A stretch of DNA of 64,000 nt from Terrilactibacillus sp. S3-3 (GTDB taxonomy: Bacteria > Bacillota > Bacilli > Bacillales > Sporolactobacillaceae): contig CP129291.1 of NCBI GenBank assembly GCA_030437565.1, positions 310,001-374,000 on the forward strand. The letters run 5' to 3'. Shown here one piece after another: positions 1 to 9,418 of this stretch (position 1 is the first letter of the stretch; the number at the start of each line of letters is the position of its first letter). Below the pieces are notes generated by a model. It saw only the letters and a program-made list of their open reading frames with translations. It was not told where the DNA came from and made no database searches. The translations under genes were made by a program, and so were the position numbers.

Positions 1-360
1 CCCGATCCGATTTGTATAAAAAAGCGGAATCTTGTGTAAATAAACCGTGAAAAGTTGTAAATAAAAGTTCGAAAGTTGTATAAAAAGTCGGTCCAAACCC
101 CAGACCCGACCCAACTTGTATAAAAAAGCGGAAACCTTGTAAATAAACGATGAAAAGTTGTATATTAAAGTTCAAAAGTTGTATAAAAAGGCGGTCCAAA
201 CCCCGGGCCCGACCCAACTTGTATAAAAAGGCGGAAATCTTGTAAATAAACGATGAAAAGTTGTATATAAAAGTTCGAAAGTTGTATATAAACCGCAAAA
301 AGTTGAATAAAAAGTCGGGCCAAACCCCGTGCCCGGCCCGCTTGTAAAAAAAAAAAAGAG
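1..360 (+). repeat. Tandem array of ~104-bp units (array 1)
   Basis: Three and a half units start near 11, 115, 218 and 341. Each unit contains a first box resembling CTTGTATAAAAAAGCGG, three further TTGTA-(A/T)ATAAA boxes spaced 20-26 bp, then a GC-rich AAACCCC...GGCCCG segment. The third unit carries an extra box, making it about 123 bp. The same unit recurs at 8795-9212, inverted at 17166-18335, and in diverged form at 50930-51437. The array has no plausible protein. It is cut by the window edge. Confidence 0.9.
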
Positions 361-466
361 ATAAAACGTTCTCTGAAAAACGATTCACAACTTCAAGTTT
401 GGATGACCTGCCGAGTATTTATCTATGGCAGTAAGTTTTAAGTAATGATCGAACGAATTAAAGCGC

Positions 467-1664
467 TTACAAATTGATGTTTTGTTTATCTGCGGCTGGC
501 CGATAGCCATACAGCCATTCAACGACATCGTAGTCTGCGCGCCTCTCTTTTGCCAAGATAGGCATCGCGAAGCAAGGTAAAGACCGGATCATCGGCATGA
601 ATCATTTTTCCAAAAAGACGTGCCGTATTTTGTACTTTAGCTGATCGCGGTATCCGTTCTTCTTGATAATCATGAAAAGCTTTTTCGTAGTTTTTCTCCG
701 TATTTTTTCAGCATTGCAGTTAAATAGGATGAATCTTCTAATGCCTGGCAGCCGCCTTGGGCAATATATTGCAGCATTGGATGGGCGGCATCTCCCAGCA
801 AAGTCAAGTTTCCTTTTGTCCAATTATCAATGGGCCGGCGATCGTACATTGGCCAGCGAATCTGACGTTGAATAAAACTTAAAGCCTGCTGAACAAGGGG
901 GTGACAACCTTGGAATCTCCTTTCCATTTCCTCCGGGGTTCCCCAGTCATCGGAGTCTTCCTTGTACTCATAAGTTTCAAACACAACGACTTGATTGTAC
1001 AATTCACCTCTGCGAACCGGATATTGCACAACATGCAGGCAGGTGCGGGCCAATCCACATAATGACGTCATCCAACTCTGAATCCGCGAAATTTCTGTGA
1101 TCGGAATGGTGCCGCGGTAGGCAACGTATTTAGAACAAACCGGCTGATCATGACTGATTAGCTTGCGGACATTCGATCTCAGGCCATCTGCGCCAATCGC
1201 CGCTTTGCCAAAAAAATGTTCATTTCTTGAGTTTGTCGCGATCACGCCGTCCGCTGTTTCTTCCACGGATTCAATCAGTTGATTATTTAATAGAGTAATC
1301 GATGGATTTTTTTTTACATGCTTCTAAAAGCACTCTATGCAAATCAGAGCGGTGGATCACACAATAGGAAAAACCATATTTTTTTGTTTAAACGTCTCCC
1401 CTAAATCTAAGGGAGCTAATTCTTTTCCGGTGAAGGCATCTCGCAAAACGAGTCTTTTTGGATAGACGGTGTATTTATCTATTTCATCCAATAAGCCTAA
1501 TTTATTCAGAACGGCCATCGCATTAGGGGCTAATTGAATCCGGCACCAATTTCTCCGAACTCGGGTGCACGCTCAAGCACCGCTACTTTCCTGCCAATAT
1601 TAGAAGTTCCAAGTGCAGCCGCTAATCCGCCAATTCCGCCGCCAATAACAAGAATATCATTCAT
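467..1664 (-). CDS. 3-hydroxybenzoate 6-hydroxylase-like FAD monooxygenase (frameshifted)
   Basis: This aromatic-ring flavin monooxygenase probably converts 3-hydroxybenzoate (or a similar monohydroxybenzoate) to gentisate with NAD(P)H and O2 in the cytoplasm. The N-terminus has the FAD-binding GGGIGG motif, the middle has GADGLRSNVR, and the C-terminal half has GDAAHPMLQYIAQGG, typical of the salicylate and 3-hydroxybenzoate hydroxylase family. The reading frame breaks near 1537, at the A-runs near 1310 and 1380, and near 670. Joined, it gives about 400 residues, normal for the family. The start follows a good AAGGAGAGG site. It is the last gene of a minus-strand operon whose next gene is gentisate dioxygenase, which supports the substrate call. 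A salicylate 5- or 1-hydroxylase is the main alternative. Confidence 0.8.
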
Positions 1665-1694
1665 CAAAATATTCACCTCTCCTTATTGATTATA

Positions 1695-2812
1695 TTAAGC
1701 CGTCTTCGGCTTGAACTCGCCGGTTACTTCTTGATGACCGGTATATTGAACGAATTCTTGAGATTGTTCTAATCCGAATTTCTCCATAATAGGTAAATCA
1801 CTGCATGAGAACAGGAAAGAGTCTTCCGCTGCAACATGTTCATGCCAGGCCCAGTTTGGAATAACAAAATAATCTCCTTTGGACCAGTCGAATTTTTCGC
1901 CATTTATGATGCTGTAACCCGAACCTCTGAAAACATGATAGATGGTTGCATGCGTATGGCGATGGGCCTTCGAATGGAACCCTTTCGGCAGCTTTTGCAT
2001 CCAAGAGGCAATTGAAGCGTTGGCCGTCTCGCCATTTGACGGGTTGATGTATTCAACGGCATAGCCGTCAAATGGATCGGGATCAAAATGGCTCAGTCCT
2101 TCAATGGCATCCAGTGTGCGGTTCCACTTATAAGATGAAAGCGGAGCCACACTGGCATATCGATCCTGGATCGGCCTGGTCATCCCGCCTTGATAGCGCC
2201 CGGCCAAAAAGTTATCCGGTAATCTTGGGCGCTCAAGTTGATCCGGATAGGGTTCAAAAAAAGTGCCGCCCATAGAATAAACCATTGGGATATCCAGACA
2301 GTCCATCCAAATCATTGGCCCCTCACCGACATGTTCATGTCCATGCCATAGGTTCCCAGGGGTAATGAGAAAATCACCCTCTTCCATGAAGATCCGTTCA
2401 CCTTCAACAATGGTATAGGCCCCGTTGCCATTCGTGATGAAACGAAGCGCTCCTTGTGAATGACGGTGGGAAGGCGCTTTTTCGCCTGGAAGAATCAATT
2501 GTACGGCAGCATAAAGCGTTTGCGTCGTAGAGGCCCAGCCACGGCTGACGGTAAGTCAAACCGGGATTTTGAAAATAAATCGCCCTTCGTTCGCCGCCGC
2601 GTTCCGGAGTGAAAATATCGGCCGCTTCCATTAATTTTTTTTATAGATGACCTCCCATTTCCAGAGATAGGGCTGTGCTTGCGGAGTAGGTTCGCGATTC
2701 ATTAATGCCGGAATCGCTTCCCAAAGCGGCCCTAAATGATAGTCCTCAAGGTCTCTGTTAAAGTCTTTCACTAATTGGCTATGTGTCAATTTGTTTTTTT
2801 TCCGCCACACAT
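1695..2812 (-). CDS. Gentisate 1,2-dioxygenase (frameshifted)
   Basis: This bicupin Fe(II) ring-cleavage enzyme opens gentisate to maleylpyruvate. The N-terminal part (PLWEAIPALMN, PYLWKWEVI) and the cupin core SHRHSQGALRF, with HGHEH further on, are diagnostic. The second cupin contains FHSKAHRHTHATIYHVFRGSG. The main frame covers 1695-2498. The N-terminus continues in other frames through 2631 and 2812, broken near 2495 and at A-runs near 2640 and 2797. Joined length is about 370 residues, as in the family. It lies between the hydroxylase and the DinB gene, so substrate formation, ring cleavage, isomerisation and hydrolysis are encoded in one operon. Confidence 0.9.
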
Positions 2813-2823
2813 AAAATCCCCTT

Positions 2824-3327
2824 CTATTTATTTATTTGAAGTTTAGATAAATTGCGCTTTATTTGGCCTAAATGCTTCGCAATATGCTGGGCAATCAGAT
2901 GATCCACAATGAACGCAGCGGGTTTAGTCCCGAAGTTGGGGTTTTTGCTTTCAGCTTTAATTTTAAGTGTGTTTTCATCCAGTTTTCTCAGCTCTGTTGC
3001 CATGAAGCTTTTTTAATTCTTGAAGCGCATTCAGTTCAGTACATCGGAAACCGAACGCTCATCCGTCGTCTCCACAGCCTTTAAACGGGCTTCATCTTTT
3101 AATCCCCGTCCCCATTTAATCTGCGGATTAGACTGGATCTTCTTTATTTCTCCGATCCAATACGGGCCGACTTCCAGCACATGACAAAGAATCTGCATGA
3201 TCGACCATTCCTCTTCACTAGGCTTTTTACGAATGATCGCTTCTGTTAGTCCTTTCGTTGTCTCAATGATTTGCTCAAGTGACCGCTGAACGGAGTCAAT
3301 CGATTGTTGAATGTACGGATCGCTCAT
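2824..3327 (-). CDS. DinB-family protein, candidate maleylpyruvate isomerase (frameshifted)
   Basis: This is a four-helix DinB/YfiT-like metalloprotein of about 167 residues. One histidine is in ILCHVLEV (near residue 48) and a HxxxHxxxH stretch is near the C-terminus (DHLIAQHIAKHLGQ), which supplies the usual metal triad. One break occurs near 3035. Its TAATG overlap with the fumarylpyruvate hydrolase stop, inside the gentisate operon, puts it at the isomerase step. In actinobacteria the maleylpyruvate isomerase is a mycothiol-dependent DinB protein. Firmicutes make bacillithiol instead, and DinB proteins such as BstA are bacillithiol transferases. A bacillithiol-dependent isomerase is therefore my inference. 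A general thiol transferase is the alternative. Confidence 0.7.
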
Positions 3328-4286
3328 TATTTCTCCACCCCAATGGCCGCTTTTTTTACTTTGTTTTCCAGTATACCGATTTTGTCAATCGCAACCTTTA
3401 CAACATCCCCGTCTTTCAGGAACAGCGGCGGATCCTGAGCTGCACCGACTCCGCCCGGTGTACCGGTCAGGATGACATCCCCCGGTTCAAGCGTCATTAA
3501 ATGGGACAAGAATTCGACTAAATATTGAACGGAAAAGACGAGAGATTAGCCGTATTTGAACGTTGTCTTTCTTCTCCGTTTACGGTGACAACGAGTTCCA
3601 GACCGGAGGGATTCGTCAGCTCATCACTCGTTACGAGCCAAGGGCCCATCGGAGCCGATCCTTCAACCGTTTTTCCTTGAAGCCATTGAAGCGTTCGGCG
3701 TTGAATGTCGCGATAAGTGATATCATTGACAATGGTATAGCCGGCCACATAGTCAAGTGCGTCCGTTTGTGAAATGTTTCGGGCTCTCTTTCCAATGACA
3801 AAGGCAAATTCTCCTTCATAATCCAGCTGCTCTGAAATTGGGAAAAAAGGAATATCTTCTTCAGGACCAATAATCGTATTGGCAAATTTGGCAAAAATAA
3901 CCGGATAAGGCGGCAGTTCACGTTTCATCTCTAAAATGTGCTCGCGGAAATTATGGCCGACACAAATCATTTTTCCAGGACCCGGAACGGGAGCTTCTAC
4001 TTTGACATCTTCTAACTGATAAATGAGGGCTTCCCATCCCATCGTCTTCTTTTGCTTCTAATGCATACTCTATGGCTTCTTTTGCATAGGCGATGCTTTC
4101 CTTTCCACCCTGTAAAAATCCATTCATATCATTTGGAACATAGGCTTCCGCAATTTGCTGAGCTCGTATTTTTCCTTTTGACTCTTGAAGGGCAATGAAA
4201 GCACCATTCAAATCAATCACATGATGATGAACAACAGCGCCGATTTTAGAAACGCCTCTATGCGTGAATCCGATCAGTTTCATCAA
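3327..4286 (-). CDS. Fumarylpyruvate hydrolase (FAH family, frameshifted)
   Basis: This fumarylacetoacetate-hydrolase-fold protein probably cleaves fumarylpyruvate (or maleylpyruvate) to fumarate and pyruvate, the last step of gentisate breakdown. Characteristic segments are GKMICVGHNFREHILEMKRELP, the acidic metal ligands around LDYEGEFAFVIGK, the YTIVNDITYRDIQRR stretch, and PGDVILTGTPGGVG near the end. Three fragments (3951-4286, 3518-4042, 3327-3509) join into about 320 residues with breaks near 4040 and 3515. The family also includes 2-hydroxyhepta-diene-dioate isomerases, but the operon context favours the gentisate route. The start has an AAGGAGG site just upstream. Confidence 0.85.
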
Positions 4287-4308
4287 ATCTCCTCCTTTCC
4301 GGCAATGA

Positions 4309-4565
4309 CTATCCGAGCCATTCTTTTACCGTATAGTGACACTGGTTTTTTCTATATACATGGGGTCCATTTGTACAATTTTGTTGGCTTTTTCTAAGGC
4401 ATCCGTTTGAATGACATAAGCACCGCCGGTTTGGTCGGCAAAGCCGCCGGCATCATGCAAAATGTTTGATTGCCGCAGTTTTTGCAAATAATGTCGGTGA
4501 CCCTGAATGGAATCGCCGGTAAAGGATGGCTTTCTTGCAATCGTGACTAAAAACCTTTTCATCAA
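4309..4565 (-). CDS. YciI-like small protein, first gene of gentisate operon
   Basis: This is a short ferredoxin-like protein (MKRFLVTIARKPSF ... GGFADQTGGAYVIQTDALEKANKIVQMDP) of the YCII-related/muconolactone-isomerase-like type. The open frame stops at 4326. One base less in the GG of CGG/TAA would extend it to a VKEWLG-like end at 4309, typical of the family, so an indel is likely. It is the first gene behind the operon promoter at 4607-4636 and has an AAGGAGG ribosome site. Its role in the pathway is unknown. YciI-like proteins occur in aromatic and chloro-aromatic clusters. Confidence 0.65.
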
Positions 4566-4577
4566 ATCACCTCCTTT

Positions 4578-4636
4578 TTCACTAATATGAACTTTTGTTC
4601 ACTAATATGATACAAAGCTTTTTTGGACACTGTCAA
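4578..4636 (-). promoter_or_regulatory. Sigma-A promoter and twin operator of the gentisate operon
   Basis: On the minus strand TTGACA (4631-4636) and TATCAT (4607-4612) are separated by 18 bp. Two direct copies of a TTCA-N6-TGAA element (4578-4591; the second, at 4598-4611, has one mismatch) lie exactly 20 bp apart and cover the -10 and transcription start. This placement fits a repressor-type site for the divergent IclR regulator. The promoter is read from sequence. Its assignment to the regulator is inference. Confidence 0.7.
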
Positions 4637-4690
4637 CAGAAAAGTCTCAAAAATGTTATTTTTCTTAATAAATCAGTGGGTTTTATCCGG

Positions 4691-4719
4691 TCTGGACATT
4701 AAAAAATTCATGCTATAAT
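4691..4719 (+). promoter_or_regulatory. Extended -10 promoter of the IclR gene
   Basis: TGCTATAAT (4711-4719) is an extended -10 box. A weak -35 (TCTGGA, 4691-4696) sits 17 bp upstream. It points to the regulator starting at 4782, back to back with the gentisate operon promoter. Confidence 0.6.
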
Positions 4720-4781
4720 GAAGTCGGAAATCACTCGCTATTTTTCCATGTTTTAACATCAGCGTTCAGGAGGCCCGCTTT

Positions 4782-5559
4782 ATGGAAGTAAGAAAAAAAG
4801 GCTTAACGATTCAGTCCCTTCAGATAGGGATAGACATAATAGATGTCATTTCAAAACAGGGAAAACCATTAAAATTCACCGATATTCAGCAGCTTACGCA
4901 AATGACTAAAAGCAATTTGTATAAGTATTTAAATACCCTCGTTCAAACCGGACTTTTATATCGCGATAAAGCATCCGGTCACTATACTTTAGGAGCTAAG
5001 TTAATCCAATATGGGATGGCCGCAGCCGATCAAGGGATGCTCTGGCTCGCATTGTTCCTTTTCTTGAAAAAAAAAAATGAACCAGGAAACATTATGTACA
5101 GTTCTTTACGTGACATGGACCCATGAAGGACCCATGATTATAAAAATAGTGAACACGAATCCCGGGTTCAATATCGGGGCCCAAATCGGGACGATCCTTC
5201 CGCTGACCTCTTCGGCCGGAAAAATTTTTTTAGCTTTTGCAGACGAGATCATCACTCATAGCTGGAGAGAAAGGGAATCGCGCAAACGGCTTCCCGATCA
5301 GCTTCAAAATTTAGATCAAGAAATACGGCTGATTCAAAGAAGAGAAATCGCCTTTACGAAGGAACCGATTATTTCCTCCATATCTTCCATTTCTATTCCT
5401 GTTTTTAATTACGGTAAAAAACTTTTAGGTGCGGTCGTCATTGTAGGGTTTAATGAGCAGATTCCGACAAGTGAAGAGGACGAAACCAGCAAATATATAA
5501 AAGAAATGGGCAAAGAGATTTCAAAAATTTTTGGCTATGAAAAAAGTGATGATACTTGA
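4782..5559 (+). CDS. IclR-family transcriptional regulator (frameshifted)
   Basis: The N-terminus (residues ~8-75) is a winged helix: SLQIGIDIIDVISKQGKPLKFTDIQQLTQMTKSNLYKYLNTLVQTGLLYR. The C-terminal IclR effector domain follows, with ILPLTSSAGKIFLAF and a PVFNYGKKLLGAVVIVGF core. The frame breaks between 5060 and 5077 at a run of ten A's. Joined length is about 258 residues, normal for the family. It is divergent from the gentisate operon, with paired operator-like repeats between them, so it probably senses an aromatic acid and controls that operon. A strong terminator follows directly. Confidence 0.85.
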
Positions 5560-5573
5560 GATTCAGTGGCAGG

Positions 5574-5599
5574 GCGGGGATCATCCCCGCTTTTTTTTT
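5574..5599 (+). terminator. Intrinsic terminator after iclR gene
   Basis: GCGGGGATCATCCCCGC forms a seven-pair stem with a three-base loop and is followed by nine T's. Confidence 0.9.
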
Positions 5600-5671
5600 G
5601 TACTTTAAGAAAGAATAAAATTTCAGAGGAAAAAAGTATAAGTGCAACTAGGCCTCTGCCTGCGCCTGCGG

Positions 5672-5692
5672 CTTGCCAATCGGCAAGTTTTT
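5672..5692 (+). terminator. Short hairpin with T-run
   Basis: CTTGCCAATCGGCAAG folds into a six-pair stem followed by five T's. It is a weak terminator or leader hairpin between the iclR terminator and the acyl-CoA dehydrogenase gene. Confidence 0.4.
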
Positions 5693-5866
5693 CTTTATAG
5701 ATGTAAATTTGGGGTTGAACGTGAGCAGGGTGGTAACAGATACTGTACGATTTGCACGGAAACAGGTTTGCGTTTTCGATCACTTTGTAGCTATCCTTTT
5801 TCAAAACAAAAAAAATTATAATTTGAATTACAGGCATTTATATTTTGAACGATTGGGGGTTTAGAC

Positions 5867-7004
5867 ATGGACTTTAAATTCTCTGATGAACAAATCGCGA
5901 TTAAAACATTAGCCAAAACATTTGTGAACGAAGAAATGATGCCGAATGTAAGAAAATACGATGAAGAGGAAAGTTTTCCTGAAGGCATCATGCAGAAGTT
6001 AAGAGAATGCGGTCTCTTCAATTTAGCAATACCTGAGGCATACGGGGGACCGGGCATCGATAAAATCTCTCATGCGCTGATCGTTGAAGAACTTGCCAGA
6101 GGATGTGCGGGTGTGACGACTTCCGTGGAGGCCAATTCTTTATCGGCCTATCCCATCTTGGTAGGAGCGGATGAGCCCCTGAAGAAGAAATACTTAAGCC
6201 GATTAACAAAAGAGGGGAAGTATGCCTCTTTTGCGCTTACTGAACCGGAGGCGGGAAGCGATGTGCGCGGGATGTCCACTACAGTACGGAAAGTCGGCGA
6301 TGAATATGTATTAAACGGAGAAAAAAATGTTTTATTACCAATGCAAGTTACGCCAATTTCTTTGTTGTTTTAGCTAAAAACGAGGCATCGGAAGGATCAA
6401 GAACGTTTACCGCCTTGATTGTCGATCGGGATACGGACGGAGTGGAAGTAGGAAAAAAGGAAAAGAAAATGGGCATTCGGGCATCGAATACGGCGTCTGT
6501 CATCTTTAATGATGTTCGTGTGCCGGTGGAAAACCGGATTGCAAAGAGGGGGATGGCTTTAACATTTTTATGAAGGCGCTTTCATACGCGCGTCCGATCG
6601 TCGGTGCTCAAGCGCTGGGAATCGCACAAGGCGCGTATGAAGCCGCGCTCGCTTATTCCAAAGAAAGAAAGCAGTTTGGAAAACCCATTTCAAATTTTCA
6701 AGCGATTCAATTTATGCTGGCGGATATGGCAATGACGATCGAAGCCGCCAGATTGCTTGTTTATAAGGCAGTTTCATTGCTTCAGGAAGGGACCCCTTCT
6801 GCCGCCAGCTCGTCATTTGCTAAATGTTTTGCTGCCGATACGGCTGTGAAAGTCGCCGGCGATGCCGTGCAAATTCACGGCGGTTACGGCTTTATACGTG
6901 AGTATGCCGTTGAAAAATATTACAGAGATGCGAAAATCATGCAAATCTATGAAGGAACCAATCAGATTCAACGTGTCGTGATTGCGAAAGAGATTTTGTC
7001 TTGA
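5867..7004 (+). CDS. Acyl-CoA dehydrogenase (short-chain type, frameshifted)
   Basis: This FAD flavoprotein introduces a 2,3 double bond into an acyl-CoA. It has the family landmarks YASFALTEPEAGSD (N-terminal signature), the KERKQFGKPISNFQAIQF segment, and the C-terminal signature QIHGGYGFIREYAVEKYYRDAKIMQIYEGTNQIQR, including the catalytic-base Glu in YEGT. Joined length is about 379 residues, as in BCAD/AcdA-type enzymes. Breaks lie near 6325 (A-run) and 6548. The acyl-CoA synthetase gene follows on the same strand after 190 bp, so the two probably act on one carboxylic acid. Chain length and branching cannot be read from sequence. Confidence 0.9.
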
Positions 7005-7194
7005 ACGGCAAGTGACTGAACGAAGGATGTCCCGTTGAAAAAGAGATATTTCTATCATTCATTGACTCACAAACGAATCTTCATCAGCTTTCATGTTATC
7101 ATCCAGATATTGGAATTTAAGATCTTATTTGCGCCCTTTAGCGGTTAAATGATTAAAATCCTTAATTCATGATCATTAATAGGAGGTTGATTTG

Positions 7195-8788
7195 ATGAGG
7201 GATAAGATGAGTATGAGTGTCTCGAAGCTGTATGATCTTGCCCGGAAGAGGGAGCCTGAGCATGAGTGTTCATACGATGGATATGAAAAGGGTGTCGTAT
7301 CAGAAACTATGGGAGAGCTCGCTCTCTCTTGCGGCATCGATCCGCGAATTGGACATTCAAAAGGGAGACAAAATAGCCGTCTGTTTGCCAAACTGGAACG
7401 AATTTATTGTGATTGCTATGGCCGCCGCTCATCTTGGGGCTGTACTTGTCCCGTTCAATACGCGTTATCGTCAAGATGAAGTGGCATACATTTTAGGAAA
7501 CTCCGGGGCGAAGATCGCCTTTTTTACCGAAGAATTTGACGCATCAGCATCAGTCATGGTACCCAATTTGTTTCAGCGAAAGAGCAACTTCAAAGTTTAG
7601 AAAGATTAATTTCAGTTCGCAGTCAGATTGATGGGATGCTCAGTTATGAACAATTATTGAAAAAAAAATAAGCACACTTATTTTACCTCCGCGTCAATCG
7701 ATCCGGACAATGATGCCTTCATTATTCTTTATACATCAGGGTCAACAGGCACTCCAAGGGGGGGCGGTGCTGACCCACAGCAATGTGGTAAATATGGCTG
7801 TTATCAATGCGGAAGAGCTGAATTGTACAGCCGAGGACGTCTTTTTTTTTCTTGCTGTTCCCGTCTTTCATGTATTTGGCTTTGTCCCCGGTATTTTAAG
7901 CACGATCGCATCCGGAGCCCGTATGGTGTTAATGGAAAAATATAAACGAAAAGCCGCCTTAGAGTTGATCGAATCGGAAAAGGTGACGGTGAAATACGGC
8001 GTACCGACCATGTTTATCTTGGAACTCTCCTATAAGGACTTTACAAAGTATGATTTATCCTCTTTAAGAACAGGAATCATTGCTGCTGCACCATGCCCTG
8101 TCGAAATAGTCAAAAAGATCCGTTACGAGATGGGCTGCGACATTATGATTGCCTATGGCCTTAGTGAAACATCGCCCTGTCTGACGATGACCCGTTTCGA
8201 TGATTCGGATATTATTCGTGCCGAGACGGTTGGCAGACCTCTTCCGGGTGTCGAATTGAAAATTGTCAATGAAAATCGGGAAGAGGTCGGAACGGGGGAA
8301 GTAGGTGAAGTGGCTTGCCGAAGCCTCGGGCTGATGAAAGGATACTATAAGATGCCTGAAAAAACAGCCGAAGTCATTGATGAAAACGGGTGGTTCTACA
8401 CAGGGGATATGGGAACAATAGATGAAGAGGGTCATCTCCGAATGATCGGACGCAAAAAGGAAATGATCATTCGCGGAGGATTTAATATTTATCCTAAGGA
8501 AGTGGAGGAAGTTCTCTATACACATCCGGATGTGATGGAAGTGGCGATTGTCGGCCTGCCCGATACGGTTTTAGGCGAAGTTTCCTGTGCGTGTGTGTGA
8601 AGCTCAAAGCCGGTGCGACTATAGAGGCAGGGGCTTTAATTAAGTTTGTAAAAGAACAGGTTGCCGATTACAAAGTTCCGGATAAACTGCTTATAGTGGA
8701 TCGTTTTCCAATGACGGCGAGCGGGAAAATTATGAAAATCGCTCTGCAAAACAAATTAAAGGAATCATTAAAAGGTGAGCTGAGATAA
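7195..8788 (+). CDS. Acyl-CoA synthetase, AMP-forming (frameshifted)
   Basis: This ANL-superfamily ligase activates a carboxylic acid to its CoA thioester with ATP. Visible motifs: the P-loop-like YTSGSTGTP (near 7733), AYGLSETSP (A5), GWFYTGDMG (A7), GRKKEMIIRGGFNIYP (A8 hinge) and the catalytic lysine near the C-terminus in PMTASGKIMK. The N-terminus KLYDLARK ... VSYQKLWESS is of the long/medium-chain YngI/LcfB type. Breaks occur near 7250, 7560, 7665 and 8595. Joined length is about 530 residues. The start has AGGAGG seven bases upstream. It is probably co-expressed with the preceding acyl-CoA dehydrogenase. Substrate is unassigned. Confidence 0.88.
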
Positions 8789-8794
8789 AGTGAC

Positions 8795-9212
8795 TAGGCC
8801 CGGTCCGCTTGTATAAAAAAGCAGAAATCTTGTCAATAAAACGTGAAAAGTCGTATATAAAAGTTCGAAAGTTGTATAAAAAGTCCGGCCAAACCCCGGG
8901 CCCGGTCCGACTTGTATAAAAAAGCGGAAGTCTTGTAAATAAAACGTGAAAAGTCGTATATAAAAGTTCGAAAGTTGTATAAAAAGTCCGGATAAACCCC
9001 AGGCCCGGTCCGACTTGTATAAAAAAGCAGAAATCTTGTCAATAAAACGTGAAAAGTCGTCGTATATAAAAGTTCAAAAGTTGTATAAAAAGACCAGCTA
9101 AACCCCGGGCCCGGTCCGACGACTTGTATAAAAAAAGCAGAAATCTTGTCAATAAAACATGAAAAGTCGTATATAAAAGTTCAAAAGTTGTATAAAAAGC
9201 CCGGCTAAACCC
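8795..9212 (+). repeat. Tandem array of ~104-bp units (array 2)
   Basis: Four units have first boxes at about 8808, 8911, 9014 and 9123. It is the same family and strand sense as array 1. It begins seven bases after the stop of the acyl-CoA synthetase gene and ends before a terminator hairpin. No coding content. Confidence 0.92.
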
Positions 9213-9265
9213 CTAAAGTTTGTCTAAGAAAACGATATATGCCCGATTAAAATAGCTGTCACGAA

Positions 9266-9303
9266 AAAGGAACTCCGTATTTGCGGGAGTTCTTTCTTTT
9301 TAA
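9266..9303 (+). terminator. Hairpin terminator after array 2
   Basis: GGAACTCC and GGGAGTTCT pair around a short loop, followed by a T-rich tail. It is placed so that transcription from the acyl-CoA synthetase gene would run through the whole repeat array before ending here. Confidence 0.7.
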
Positions 9304-9418
9304 TTACCTAAAAAATGTAAGTTGTTTCAAATGTCGATTAGAAGGCAATGAAAGGACATAAGAGGACATTTCATTTGCAGAATATTCGATCGTCAATAAT
9401 AAAGGAGAGGGAGGGTTT

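Noticed and set aside
1-360. CRISPR array
   Set aside because: The repeats are contiguous ~104-bp units with internal sub-repeats. There are no unique spacers and no cas genes nearby.
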